A stretch of 64,000 nt of DNA from positions 18,501-82,500 of the forward strand of contig NZ_MEEX01000021.1 in NCBI RefSeq assembly GCF_001724605.1, given 5' to 3'. Made by a program: the position numbers and the translations under genes. The DNA is from Phenylobacterium sp. SCN 70-31 (GTDB taxonomy: Bacteria > Pseudomonadota > Alphaproteobacteria > Caulobacterales > Caulobacteraceae). Shown piece after piece: positions 1 to 6,767 of this stretch. The stretch's first letter is position 1. Each line of letters begins with the position of its first letter. Under the pieces are notes generated by a model, which worked only from the letters and a program-made list of their open reading frames with translations, did no database searches and had not been told where the DNA came from.

Positions 1-215
1 GCGGCCGTGGCTTCCTTCAGCGACTCCAGCGCGGTGGTCTGCACCCCGCCCAGGAACCCCTCGCCCATCCAGGGCATGACGTCGGCGACGTCCGCCGGCG
101 TATAGACACACGCCAGCTCGGCGCCGAACGGTTCGGCGATCGTCTTCGCCGCCGCCACGGCGGCCGCGTCCCCCTGTCCGCCCGACAGCGGCGCCATGAT
201 GCGGGCCCAACTCAT
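1..215 (-). CDS. Universal stress protein, N-terminal part (partial)
   Basis: The gene runs off the left edge, so only the first 71 codons are present. The start is the ATG at 215 (MSWARIMAPLSGG). The opening short strand, the Ser/Gly-rich turn and the following alanine-rich helix, then FGAELACVYTP, resemble the first beta-alpha-beta unit of UspA-fold proteins of Alphaproteobacteria. These small cytoplasmic proteins bind ATP or AMP and respond to stress. The C-terminal half with the usual GxxGxxxxGS nucleotide loop is outside the window, so the family call rests on the N-terminus only. Confidence 0.6.
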   Translation of the reverse strand, partial: MSWARIMAPLSGGQGDAAAVAAAKTIAEPFGAELACVYTPADVADVMPWMGEGFLGGVQTTALESLKEATA

Positions 216-333
216 GCGCACATCCTCATCTCGCCCATCCTCGCGCCATCTTCGCCGACGACGCGCGACCCCGGATTGATCTTTGTCAGTCCCTGGGCCA
301 GTTGACCAATGCGACACTGAAAGGAATGTGCGG

Positions 334-978
334 GTGAGAAAAGGGCTGCGTCGCACAAAAGAGACGCCCCGGGCCTGGCAACGGATGCTGTCGGGCCGCC
401 GGCTGGACCTGCTCGACCCCTCCCCGATGGATATCGAGATCGAGGACATCGCCCACGGCCTGGCCCGCGTCGCGCGGTGGAACGGCCAGACGGTGGGCGA
501 CCACGCCTTCTCGGTCGCCCAGCATTCGGTCGTGGTGGAGGAGATCGTCGCCCACATCCAGCCCGACATCGAGCCCCGCTGGCGCCTCGCCGCCCTGCTG
601 CACGATGCGTCCGAGTATGTGATCGGCGACATGATCAGCCCGTTCAAGGCCGCCCTGGGCGTCGACTACAAGCTGTTCGAGGAGCGGCTCGAGACCGCCA
701 TCCATGTCCGCTTCGGCCTGCCGGCGAAGACACCGGCGGCGATCAAGGCGCTGATCAAGCGTGCGGACCGCGCGTGCGCCTATTTCGAGGCCGTCCAGCT
801 CGCGGGCTTCAACCCCGCCGAAAGCCTCGACTTCTTCGGCGCTCCGCCCGAGGGCTACGCCCTGAGGATCGATCCTCAGGCGCCCGGCGAGGCCCAGGCC
901 CACTACCTGCGCCGGTTCGAGGTGCTGTCCGAGGCGGCCGGCTACAGCCCCCACGCCCAGGCGTTCGACACCGAATGA
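334..978 (+). CDS. HD-domain phosphohydrolase (YfbR-like)
   Basis: HD-superfamily metal-dependent phosphohydrolase. The core motifs are visible: an early His in VAQHSVVVEEI, then the HD pair in LLHDASEYVIGD, and a late Asp in IKRADRACAYFEA. The best-known relatives are YfbR-type 5'-deoxynucleotidases, so a nucleotide substrate is likely but not shown. The ORF track starts at a TTG (283). I prefer the GTG at 334 because AAGGA lies 8 bases upstream and the homologous region only begins near TPRAWQRMLSGRRLDLL. Its stop overlaps the next start (ATGA), so it is translationally coupled to the NrtR-like gene. A link to NAD or nucleotide turnover is inference. Confidence 0.85.
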   Translation: MRKGLRRTKETPRAWQRMLSGRRLDLLDPSPMDIEIEDIAHGLARVARWNGQTVGDHAFSVAQHSVVVEEIVAHIQPDIEPRWRLAALLHDASEYVIGDMISPFKAALGVDYKLFEERLETAIHVRFGLPAKTPAAIKALIKRADRACAYFEAVQLAGFNPAESLDFFGAPPEGYALRIDPQAPGEAQAHYLRRFEVLSEAAGYSPHAQAFDTE

Positions 979-1934
979 GCACCGCCCTCGTCATCGGGCT
1001 GTCGGCGGTGGTCGTGGCCATCAAGGACGGCGAGGCCGTGGCCCTCACCGTCCGGCACAAAGGCGCAGGCAGTCTCTCGGGCTTGCCTTTCGGCCCCTTC
1101 GATCCCGACGGCCGCCGGACGTTCGAACTGGCCCTGCGCGCCTTCGTGACCGAGCAGACGCGGTTCGACCTCGGCTATGTCGAACAGCTCTACACCTTCG
1201 GGGACCGGGGGCGCGACGCGCCGCTGGCCAACCTCGGCGACGGCGACGGGGCGGCGCGGGTGATCTCGGTGGGCTACCTGGCCCTCGCCCCCGCCGCGGT
1301 CGACACCCACTTCGCCGGCAGCGAGTGGCGGCCGTGGTCCCGCATTTTCCCCTGGGAGGACTGGCGCGGCGGCCGCCCCCCGGCGCTGGAGGCCATCGGC
1401 CCGGCCCTGCGCGCGTGGGCCGGCAACGACGCCCAGAAGCTGGCGCGGGCGCGCCTGGTGTTCGCCCTGGACGGCGCGCCCTGGAACGAGGAACGCGTCC
1501 TCGAACGCTACGAACTGCTCTACGAGGCGGGCCTCGCGCCCGAGGCCGCCCGCGACCGCGGCGAAGCCTCCCCCGCACGCTCCGAGGCCCTGGTCGCGGC
1601 CGTGGGCGAGGCCATGATCTCGGACCACAGGCGCATCCTGGCCACCGCCCTGGGCCGGCTGCGCGGCAAGCTGAAGTACCGGCCCGTGGTGTTCGAACTG
1701 ATGCCCGACGCCTTCACCCTCTCGGCGCTGCAACGGACCGTCGAAGCCATCGCCGGGGTCCCGCTGCACAAGCAGAACTTCCGCCGCGCGCTGGAACGCG
1801 CCGAACTGGTGGAAGGCCTGGGGCGGGTCGACGCCGACACCGGCGGCCGCCCCGCCGAGCTGTTCCGCTTCCGACGCGAGGTCCTGGGCGCCCGGCCCGT
1901 CGGCGGCCTCAGCCTGCCGCTGCTGCGGGACTGA
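975..1934 (+). CDS. NrtR-like Nudix-fold transcriptional regulator
   Basis: 319 aa protein with an N-terminal Nudix-like domain (about residues 1-150) and a C-terminal winged-helix domain (about 215-310) containing LSALQRTVEAIAGVPLHKQN and FRRALERAELVE, the layout of NrtR-type regulators of NAD metabolism. The Nudix box region (GPFDPDGRRTFELALRAF) lacks the REUxEE core, so catalysis is unlikely and the domain should act as a ligand sensor, as known for NrtR. The ATG overlaps the HD hydrolase stop (ATGA). No NAD biosynthesis gene is next to it, so its targets cannot be told from this window. Confidence 0.85.
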   Translation: MSTALVIGLSAVVVAIKDGEAVALTVRHKGAGSLSGLPFGPFDPDGRRTFELALRAFVTEQTRFDLGYVEQLYTFGDRGRDAPLANLGDGDGAARVISVGYLALAPAAVDTHFAGSEWRPWSRIFPWEDWRGGRPPALEAIGPALRAWAGNDAQKLARARLVFALDGAPWNEERVLERYELLYEAGLAPEAARDRGEASPARSEALVAAVGEAMISDHRRILATALGRLRGKLKYRPVVFELMPDAFTLSALQRTVEAIAGVPLHKQNFRRALERAELVEGLGRVDADTGGRPAELFRFRREVLGARPVGGLSLPLLRD

Positions 1935-1954
1935 CCCCGCCGCAAGACAGGGCC

Positions 1955-2881
1955 CTACCGCGCCACGCCGAAATCCGGATCGGCCGTCGGCGCCTCCGCC
2001 GGGCCCGCCGCTCGCGCCTTGATGGCCGCGCTGGTCTCGCGGCTGCCGTCGTGGCTCCAGCCGGGTGGCCCGAAGATGTAGCCCAGCGCGTGGCGAGGAT
2101 GGCGGAGCGCGTCCGTCGCCATCGCGATCCACTCGTGGAACGCCACCCGCAGGATGTTGAAGGTGGCCAGGTTCTTGACGATGCCGTAACGGCACGGCTC
2201 GGCGTCCAGCTCGGGCTGGAAGGTGCCGAACAGCTTGTCCCAGACGATCAGGATGCCCGCGTAGTTGCGGTCCAGGTAGATCGGGTTGCGGGCATGATGC
2301 ACCCGGTGATGCGACGGGGTGTTGAACACCGCCTCGAACCAACGCGGCAGGCGGCCGATCGCCTCGGTGTGGATCCAGTACTGGTAGACGAGACTGATCC
2401 CCTTCTGGATGGCGATCATCGCCGGCGGGAAGCCGAAGAACGCCAGGGGGAGCCAGAGGAGCCAGGTTCCCGCCACGCCGCCGGTCCAGGTCTGCCGCAG
2501 CGCGGTGGAGAGGTTGTAGTGCTGGCTGCTGTGGTGGTTGACGTGCGCCGCCCACCAGAACCGCCGCTCGTGGCTGAGCCTGTGGAACCAGTAGTAGGTG
2601 AGATCCTCCAGCAGGAAGATGGCCACCCAGGCCCACACCGCCGTCATGGGAATCGTGAACAGGCGGTGCTCGTAAACCCAGACCGTCGCCGCGAAGACAA
2701 GGCCGGCTGTGACGAGCCCCGCCAGCGTGGAGCCGAGGCCCATGCCGAGCGAGATGGCCGTGTCCTTGACCTCGTAGTTGGCCCTGGCCCTGCCCAGGCG
2801 CGCGAGAAGGACCTCGAGGATGATGGTGAGGATGAAGAACGGCGTGGCGAGGGCGACCGGATCGAAATCGGTCTTCATCAC
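1955..2881 (-). CDS. Sterol desaturase / fatty acid hydroxylase family membrane enzyme
   Basis: 308 aa integral membrane di-iron enzyme of the fatty acid hydroxylase superfamily. Three histidine boxes are visible in order: HRLSH, HVNHHSS and HRVHH, inside several hydrophobic segments. Such enzymes hydroxylate or desaturate lipid-like substrates using O2; the substrate here is unknown. The C-terminal 40 residues are a hydrophilic alanine-rich tail. The start overlaps the stop of the upstream 133 aa gene (2878-2881), so the two are probably co-transcribed. Confidence 0.85.
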   Translation of the reverse strand: MMKTDFDPVALATPFFILTIILEVLLARLGRARANYEVKDTAISLGMGLGSTLAGLVTAGLVFAATVWVYEHRLFTIPMTAVWAWVAIFLLEDLTYYWFHRLSHERRFWWAAHVNHHSSQHYNLSTALRQTWTGGVAGTWLLWLPLAFFGFPPAMIAIQKGISLVYQYWIHTEAIGRLPRWFEAVFNTPSHHRVHHARNPIYLDRNYAGILIVWDKLFGTFQPELDAEPCRYGIVKNLATFNILRVAFHEWIAMATDALRHPRHALGYIFGPPGWSHDGSRETSAAIKARAAGPAEAPTADPDFGVAR

Positions 2882-3279
2882 GCCGCCAGGTCCTTGGTCA
2901 GGTTCTCGGGGGGCCAGGACGGGAGGCGGATGGTCGCCGCCGGCGCGGCGATGTCGTCCAAGTTCACATGGAGCCGGCCGTTGCGGAACGTGGCCGAAAC
3001 CGCCTGGGGCCAGGGAATCTGCCGCGCGGCGAAGCCATCGCCCACCCGGCAGAGGACCAGAGCCATGCCCCCCGACTTCGCCAGGGCGCCCGCGCCGTCC
3101 GATGCGGTCCAGATCGCGTCGATGGATCGGGTGGGGAATTCCTCGGCGAGGAGGGCCAGCGCCTTGTGGTCGTCCAGCGGCCGGACCGGCTTGGCGATCT
3201 TGGCCCAGGCGACGATCGCGACGAGCGCGCCCACCGCCGCCGCCGAAAGGGCGAACTGAATGAAGAACGCCTCGTCCAA
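2878..3279 (-). CDS. Hypothetical protein with one N-terminal membrane helix
   Basis: 133 aa, not recognised. Residues about 8-26 form one membrane helix (FALSAAAVGALVAIVAWAK), followed by a soluble domain rich in small residues (ALLAEEFPTRSIDAIWTASD). The gene ends in a 4-base overlap with the hydroxylase-type gene downstream, so it is likely a membrane-anchored partner or neighbour in the same operon. Function is not inferred. Confidence 0.7.
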   Translation of the reverse strand: MDEAFFIQFALSAAAVGALVAIVAWAKIAKPVRPLDDHKALALLAEEFPTRSIDAIWTASDGAGALAKSGGMALVLCRVGDGFAARQIPWPQAVSATFRNGRLHVNLDDIAAPAATIRLPSWPPENLTKDLAA

Positions 3280-3340
3280 GGCCGCGCCTCCCCTGGTCCC
3301 GTTCCGGGCAGGGTGAGCGCAGGGCGTATCCCGGTCAAGG

Positions 3341-3368
3341 AAAAGGCCATGCGGTCGCCCGCATGGCC
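3341..3368 (-). terminator. Intrinsic terminator after the outer-membrane barrel gene
   Basis: Perfect 10-bp inverted repeat GGCCATGCGG / CCGCATGGCC with a 4-base loop, followed on the minus strand by TTTT. It lies 28 bases past the stop codon of the 3396-3935 gene and should end that transcript before the 133 aa gene. Confidence 0.8.
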
Positions 3369-3395
3369 CTTCCCTCTCGGTCTATGCCGGACGGA

Positions 3396-3935
3396 TCAGA
3401 ACTTCCGGGAATAGCCCACGGTCCAGACGTTGGCGTCCGGGGCGCTCTTGCCGGTCTCGTAGCGGGTGTAGTCCACCCGCACGCCGTTCACGCCGTCGAA
3501 GTGGTGCTGGGCGCCCACGCCGAAGTTGAACGAGTCCTCGGAATCCGAGGCCGAAAGGCCGGCGGCCTTCACGCGGAACTTGCTCGTACCATAGCCGACG
3601 CGCGCGATCAGGTCGGTGTTCGCGCCGACCGGCGCGAAGCCCACGAGATAGGCGGCCGCCGAATGCTTGAGCCTGGTGGTGACGTCGACGCCGGCGATGC
3701 GATCGGTGTCGCTCTTGATGCCCGCGCCCAGTTCGCCTTCGACGCCGACCCAGTTGTTGAACCGGTAGCCGAGGCGCGCCTGAACGGCCTTCACGTCCAC
3801 CTGCTTGGCGTCGACGATCCCGAGGTTCAGATTGCCGTAGACACCGGTGTTGGCGACATCCTGAGCCTGCGAGGCGGCGGGGACGGCGGCGGCGATCGCG
3901 GCCAGCGAGGCCACGCTGATGAGAGCTTTTTTCAT
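3396..3935 (-). CDS. Outer-membrane beta-barrel protein (porin-like)
   Basis: 179 aa. A clear signal peptide (MKKALISVASLAAIAAAVPAASQAQ) is followed by alternating beta-type segments (QARLGYRFNNWVGVEGELGA, DLIARVGYGTSKFRV) and a C-terminal VGYSRKF ending in Phe, the usual signature for BAM-dependent outer-membrane barrels. It fits the OmpA-N-terminal-domain-like small barrel families. No peptidoglycan-binding domain is present. It is a single gene with its own terminator. The natural ligand or pore role is unknown. Confidence 0.8.
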   Translation of the reverse strand: MKKALISVASLAAIAAAVPAASQAQDVANTGVYGNLNLGIVDAKQVDVKAVQARLGYRFNNWVGVEGELGAGIKSDTDRIAGVDVTTRLKHSAAAYLVGFAPVGANTDLIARVGYGTSKFRVKAAGLSASDSEDSFNFGVGAQHHFDGVNGVRVDYTRYETGKSAPDANVWTVGYSRKF

Positions 3936-4141
3936 TTTTGGGGGAGAACTCCATACTCGTCCTGGACAGCCCGCCCAGTCCCAATCGGGATCGCCTTCAA
4001 ACGCGGCGACGCGCGGCCGGTTCTATGGCGAAGCTGTGGCCGACGGAGTCTGTGACTTTCATGCAACACCCGAACGACCGGGGCGCGTGACCGCCACGCG
4101 GACCGTGCTATGCAGTCCCGCTTTCGTGCGCCGAGGAAACC

Positions 4142-5257
4142 ATGACAGACGCGGTCATCGCCGCCACCGGGCTCTACACCCCGCCCAACAGCCTCTCGAA
4201 CGCCGAGTTGGTCGAGACCTTCAACGCCTATGTCGAGCGGTTCAACGCCGCGCACGCCGACGCCATCGCCGCGGGCGAGGTCCAGGCGCTGGCGCCCTCC
4301 TCCGTCGAGTTCATCGAGAAGGCCTCGGGCATCAAGTCGCGGTTCGTGATCGACAAGACCGGGCTGGTCGATCCCGAGCGCATGGCCCCCAACATCGCCG
4401 AGCGCGGCGACGACCAGCTCTCGATCCTGGCCGAGATCGCCGTCGAGGCGGCCCGGCAGGCGATCGCCCGCTGGGGTAAGGACGCCTCGCGGATCGACGC
4501 GGTGATCTGCGCCGCCTCGAACATGCAGCGCGCCTACCCCGCCATGGCGATCGAGGTGCAGCAGGCCCTGGGAATCGACGGCTTCGCCTTCGACATGAAC
4601 GTCGCCTGCTCGTCGGCCACCTTCGGCATCAAGACGGCGGCCGACTTCATCGCCTCCGGCTCGGCGCGGGCGGTGCTGATGGTCAATCCGGAGATCTGCT
4701 CCGGACACCTCAACTTCCGGGATCGCGACAGCCACTTCATCTTCGGCGACGTGGCCACTGCGGTGATCGTGGAGCGGGCGGACGACGCGTCCGGCGGGTG
4801 GGAGATCCTGGGGACCCGCCTGAAGACCCGTTTCTCGAACAACATCCGCAATAACTTCGGCTTCCTCAACCGCTGCGCGCCCGAAGGGGAAGGCCAGAGC
4901 GACAAGCTCTTCGTCCAGGAGGGCCGCAAGGTCTTCCGCGAGGTGGTGCCGATGGTCTCGGAGATGATCGTAGACCACGCCAACGAACTGGGGCTCGATC
5001 CCACCAGCCTGAAGCGCATGTGGCTGCACCAGGCCAACATCAACATGAACGAGCTGATCGGGAAGCGCGTGCTGGGCCGGGAGCCCACACCGCAGGAGAA
5101 CGTCATCATCCTGGACGAGTACGCCAACACCTCGTCGGCCGGCTCGATCATCGCCTTCCACAAGGCCAACGACGACTTCCTGCCGGGCGACACCGGCCTC
5201 ATCTGCTCGTTCGGCGCCGGCTATTCGGCAGGTACGGTGTTCGTCCGGAAGCGGTGA
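4142..5257 (+). CDS. fabH: Beta-ketoacyl-ACP synthase III (KAS III family)
   Basis: 371 aa thiolase-fold condensing enzyme. The catalytic triad is visible: Cys in NVACSSATFG, His in WLHQANINMN and Asn in YANTSSAG, with a C-terminal glycine loop CSFGAGYSAGTVF. KAS III enzymes start fatty acid synthesis by condensing acetyl-CoA with malonyl-ACP. This protein is longer than classical FabH (about 320 aa), with an insertion near residues 25-60 (AAHADAIAAGEVQALAPSS) and another near 215-255. It may therefore be a lineage-specific KAS III with another acyl primer. It stands alone, without plsX or acpP. Confidence 0.85.
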   Translation: MTDAVIAATGLYTPPNSLSNAELVETFNAYVERFNAAHADAIAAGEVQALAPSSVEFIEKASGIKSRFVIDKTGLVDPERMAPNIAERGDDQLSILAEIAVEAARQAIARWGKDASRIDAVICAASNMQRAYPAMAIEVQQALGIDGFAFDMNVACSSATFGIKTAADFIASGSARAVLMVNPEICSGHLNFRDRDSHFIFGDVATAVIVERADDASGGWEILGTRLKTRFSNNIRNNFGFLNRCAPEGEGQSDKLFVQEGRKVFREVVPMVSEMIVDHANELGLDPTSLKRMWLHQANINMNELIGKRVLGREPTPQENVIILDEYANTSSAGSIIAFHKANDDFLPGDTGLICSFGAGYSAGTVFVRKR

Positions 5258-5297
5258 CGCCCTACCCGTCCAGTTGCCGCCAGGCGGAGGGCGCGTT

Positions 5298-5327
5298 ATG
5301 TGTAAGATACTCTGAAGAGATACACAT
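5298..5327. promoter_or_regulatory. Inverted repeat, probable vapBC operator
   Basis: ATGTGTA at 5298-5304 and its exact reverse complement TACACAT at 5321-5327 flank 16 bases and end 1 base before the vapB ATG. GATAC also occurs twice inside. The spot is AT-rich compared with its surroundings. This is the usual place for a self-repressing VapB/VapBC operator; binding is inferred from position and symmetry. Confidence 0.6.
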
Positions 5328-5328
5328 C

Positions 5329-5523
5329 ATGCGCACGAACATCGTCATCGACGACGACCTCATGGCCGAAGCGCAGCGGGCGACGGGCCTGTCGACCAAG
5401 CGCGAGACTGTCGACCTTGCGCTTCGCACCCTGCTCGGGCTGAGACGACAGGCGGAAGTCCGCGACTTCAGGGGCAAGCTGGCCTGGAGCGGCGACCTTG
5501 AGGCCATGAGGACCGACGATTGA
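5329..5523 (+). CDS. vapB: VapB-type antitoxin (ribbon-helix-helix-like)
   Basis: 64 aa. The short N-terminal strand MRTNIVIDDDLMAEA followed by two helices and TVDLALRTLLGLRRQAEV matches the VapB antitoxin family that binds DNA as a dimer and neutralises a PIN toxin with its C-terminus (DFRGKLAWSGDLEAMR). An inverted repeat directly upstream is a likely operator. The stop overlaps the start of the toxin gene, which couples their translation. Confidence 0.85.
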   Translation: MRTNIVIDDDLMAEAQRATGLSTKRETVDLALRTLLGLRRQAEVRDFRGKLAWSGDLEAMRTDD

Positions 5524-5918
5524 CGTTGGTCGATTCCAGCGTCTGGATCGACTATTTCCGGGGCGTGGGGACTCCTCAGTCTGATCGGCTCGACGCCCTC
5601 CTCGGGAACGAGCCGCTCGTGATCGGCGACCTGATATTGACGGAGGTTCTGCAAGGCTTCGTTCAGGATACGGCGTTCGAACAGGCCCAGCGGCTCCTGT
5701 CGGCCTTCGAATTGATGTCGATCGGCGGGCCAGACGTTGCCCTGCAGGCGGCGCGGAACTATCGGATACTGCGGGCGCGCGGGATCACGGTCCGCAAGAC
5801 CATCGATACGCTCATCGCCACCCGCTGCATCGAGGCCGGCCTGACGCTGCTCTACAGCGACCGGGATTTCGATCCGTTCGTCCAATACCTCGGACTGGCC
5901 TCGGCGATGGCCGAATAG
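5520..5918 (+). CDS. vapC: VapC-type PIN-domain toxin (RNase)
   Basis: 132 aa PIN-domain protein. The acidic residues expected for Mg-dependent RNase activity are visible: Asp in [11 protein letters not shown], Glu in LILTEVLQG, Asp in [15 protein letters not shown] and Asp in [11 protein letters not shown]. It starts with TTG within the vapB stop (TTGA, 4-base overlap), a weak start that would keep toxin below antitoxin. It forms a type II toxin-antitoxin pair with the gene before it; the RNA target is unknown. Confidence 0.85.
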   Translation: MTLVDSSVWIDYFRGVGTPQSDRLDALLGNEPLVIGDLILTEVLQGFVQDTAFEQAQRLLSAFELMSIGGPDVALQAARNYRILRARGITVRKTIDTLIATRCIEAGLTLLYSDRDFDPFVQYLGLASAMAE

Positions 5919-6013
5919 CCGGTCCGCAGCGTCAGCGGTGTGTTCTTGCGCCAGCCGAGGTCCTACGCTCCCGCTCAGTCGCCGAGAGGCGCTGCAACGG
6001 GAGGCCTTCAGTC

Positions 6014-6715
6014 ATGGATTTCCGCAAGTACGTCGCCGAGGCGATCGGGACCGCCTGGCTCACATTCGGAGGGTGCGGAGCGGCCGTGATCGCCGCCGGG
6101 TTCCCGGACGTCGGCATCGGGCTGCTGGGCGTGTCCCTGGCCTTCGGCCTCACCGTGGTGACCATGGCCTACGCCATCGGCCACATCTCGGGCTGCCACC
6201 TCAACCCCGCCGTGACCGTCGGCCTGTTCGCCGGCGGGCGGTTCCCGGCCGGGCAGATCGCTCCCTACATCGTCAGTCAGGTGCTGGGGGCGATCGCCGG
6301 CGCCGGCGTGCTGTACGCCATCGCCTCGGGCGCGCCGGGCTTCGACGTGGCGGCGGGCTTCGCCTCCAACGGCTACGGCGAACACTCGCCGGGCGGCTAC
6401 AGCCTGACCTCGGCGCTGATCGCCGAGGTGGTCCTGACCGCGGTCTTCCTTTTCGTGATCATGGGCGCCACCCACGGCAAGGCGCCCGCCGGATTCGCCC
6501 CGCTGGCCATCGGCCTAGCCCTCACGCTGATCCACCTGATCTCGATCCCGGTCACCAACACCTCGGTGAACCCGGCGCGCAGCACCGGCCCCGCCCTGTT
6601 CGTGGGCGGCTGGGCGCTGTCCCAGCTCTGGCTGTTCTGGGTGGCGCCGCTGATCGGGGGCGCCCTGGGCGGTGTCGTCTACCGCTGGATCGGTCCGAAC
6701 CGCGAGACGCCCTGA
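6014..6715 (+). CDS. aqpZ: Aquaporin Z, water channel
   Basis: 233 aa, six membrane helices and two half-helices with the NPA signatures HLNPAV and SVNPAR. The Arg after the second NPA and the aromatic/His filter positions fit water-selective AqpZ rather than glycerol facilitators. SD-like GGGAGG is upstream of the ATG. It is a single gene convergent with ppdK. Confidence 0.92.
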   Translation: MDFRKYVAEAIGTAWLTFGGCGAAVIAAGFPDVGIGLLGVSLAFGLTVVTMAYAIGHISGCHLNPAVTVGLFAGGRFPAGQIAPYIVSQVLGAIAGAGVLYAIASGAPGFDVAAGFASNGYGEHSPGGYSLTSALIAEVVLTAVFLFVIMGATHGKAPAGFAPLAIGLALTLIHLISIPVTNTSVNPARSTGPALFVGGWALSQLWLFWVAPLIGGALGGVVYRWIGPNRETP

Positions 6716-6734
6716 TCGACGGGCCTCAGGAGAA

Positions 6735-6759
6735 GGCGCGCGGCGACCGGCCGCGCGCC
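6735..6759. terminator. Hairpin between convergent aqpZ and ppdK
   Basis: Perfect 10-bp GC stem GGCGCGCGGC / GCCGCGCGCC with loop GACCG. On the minus strand it is followed by TTCTCCT; on the plus strand there is no T tract. Its position between two convergent stop codons suggests a shared terminator. Confidence 0.5.
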
Positions 6760-6767
6760 GCACCGGC

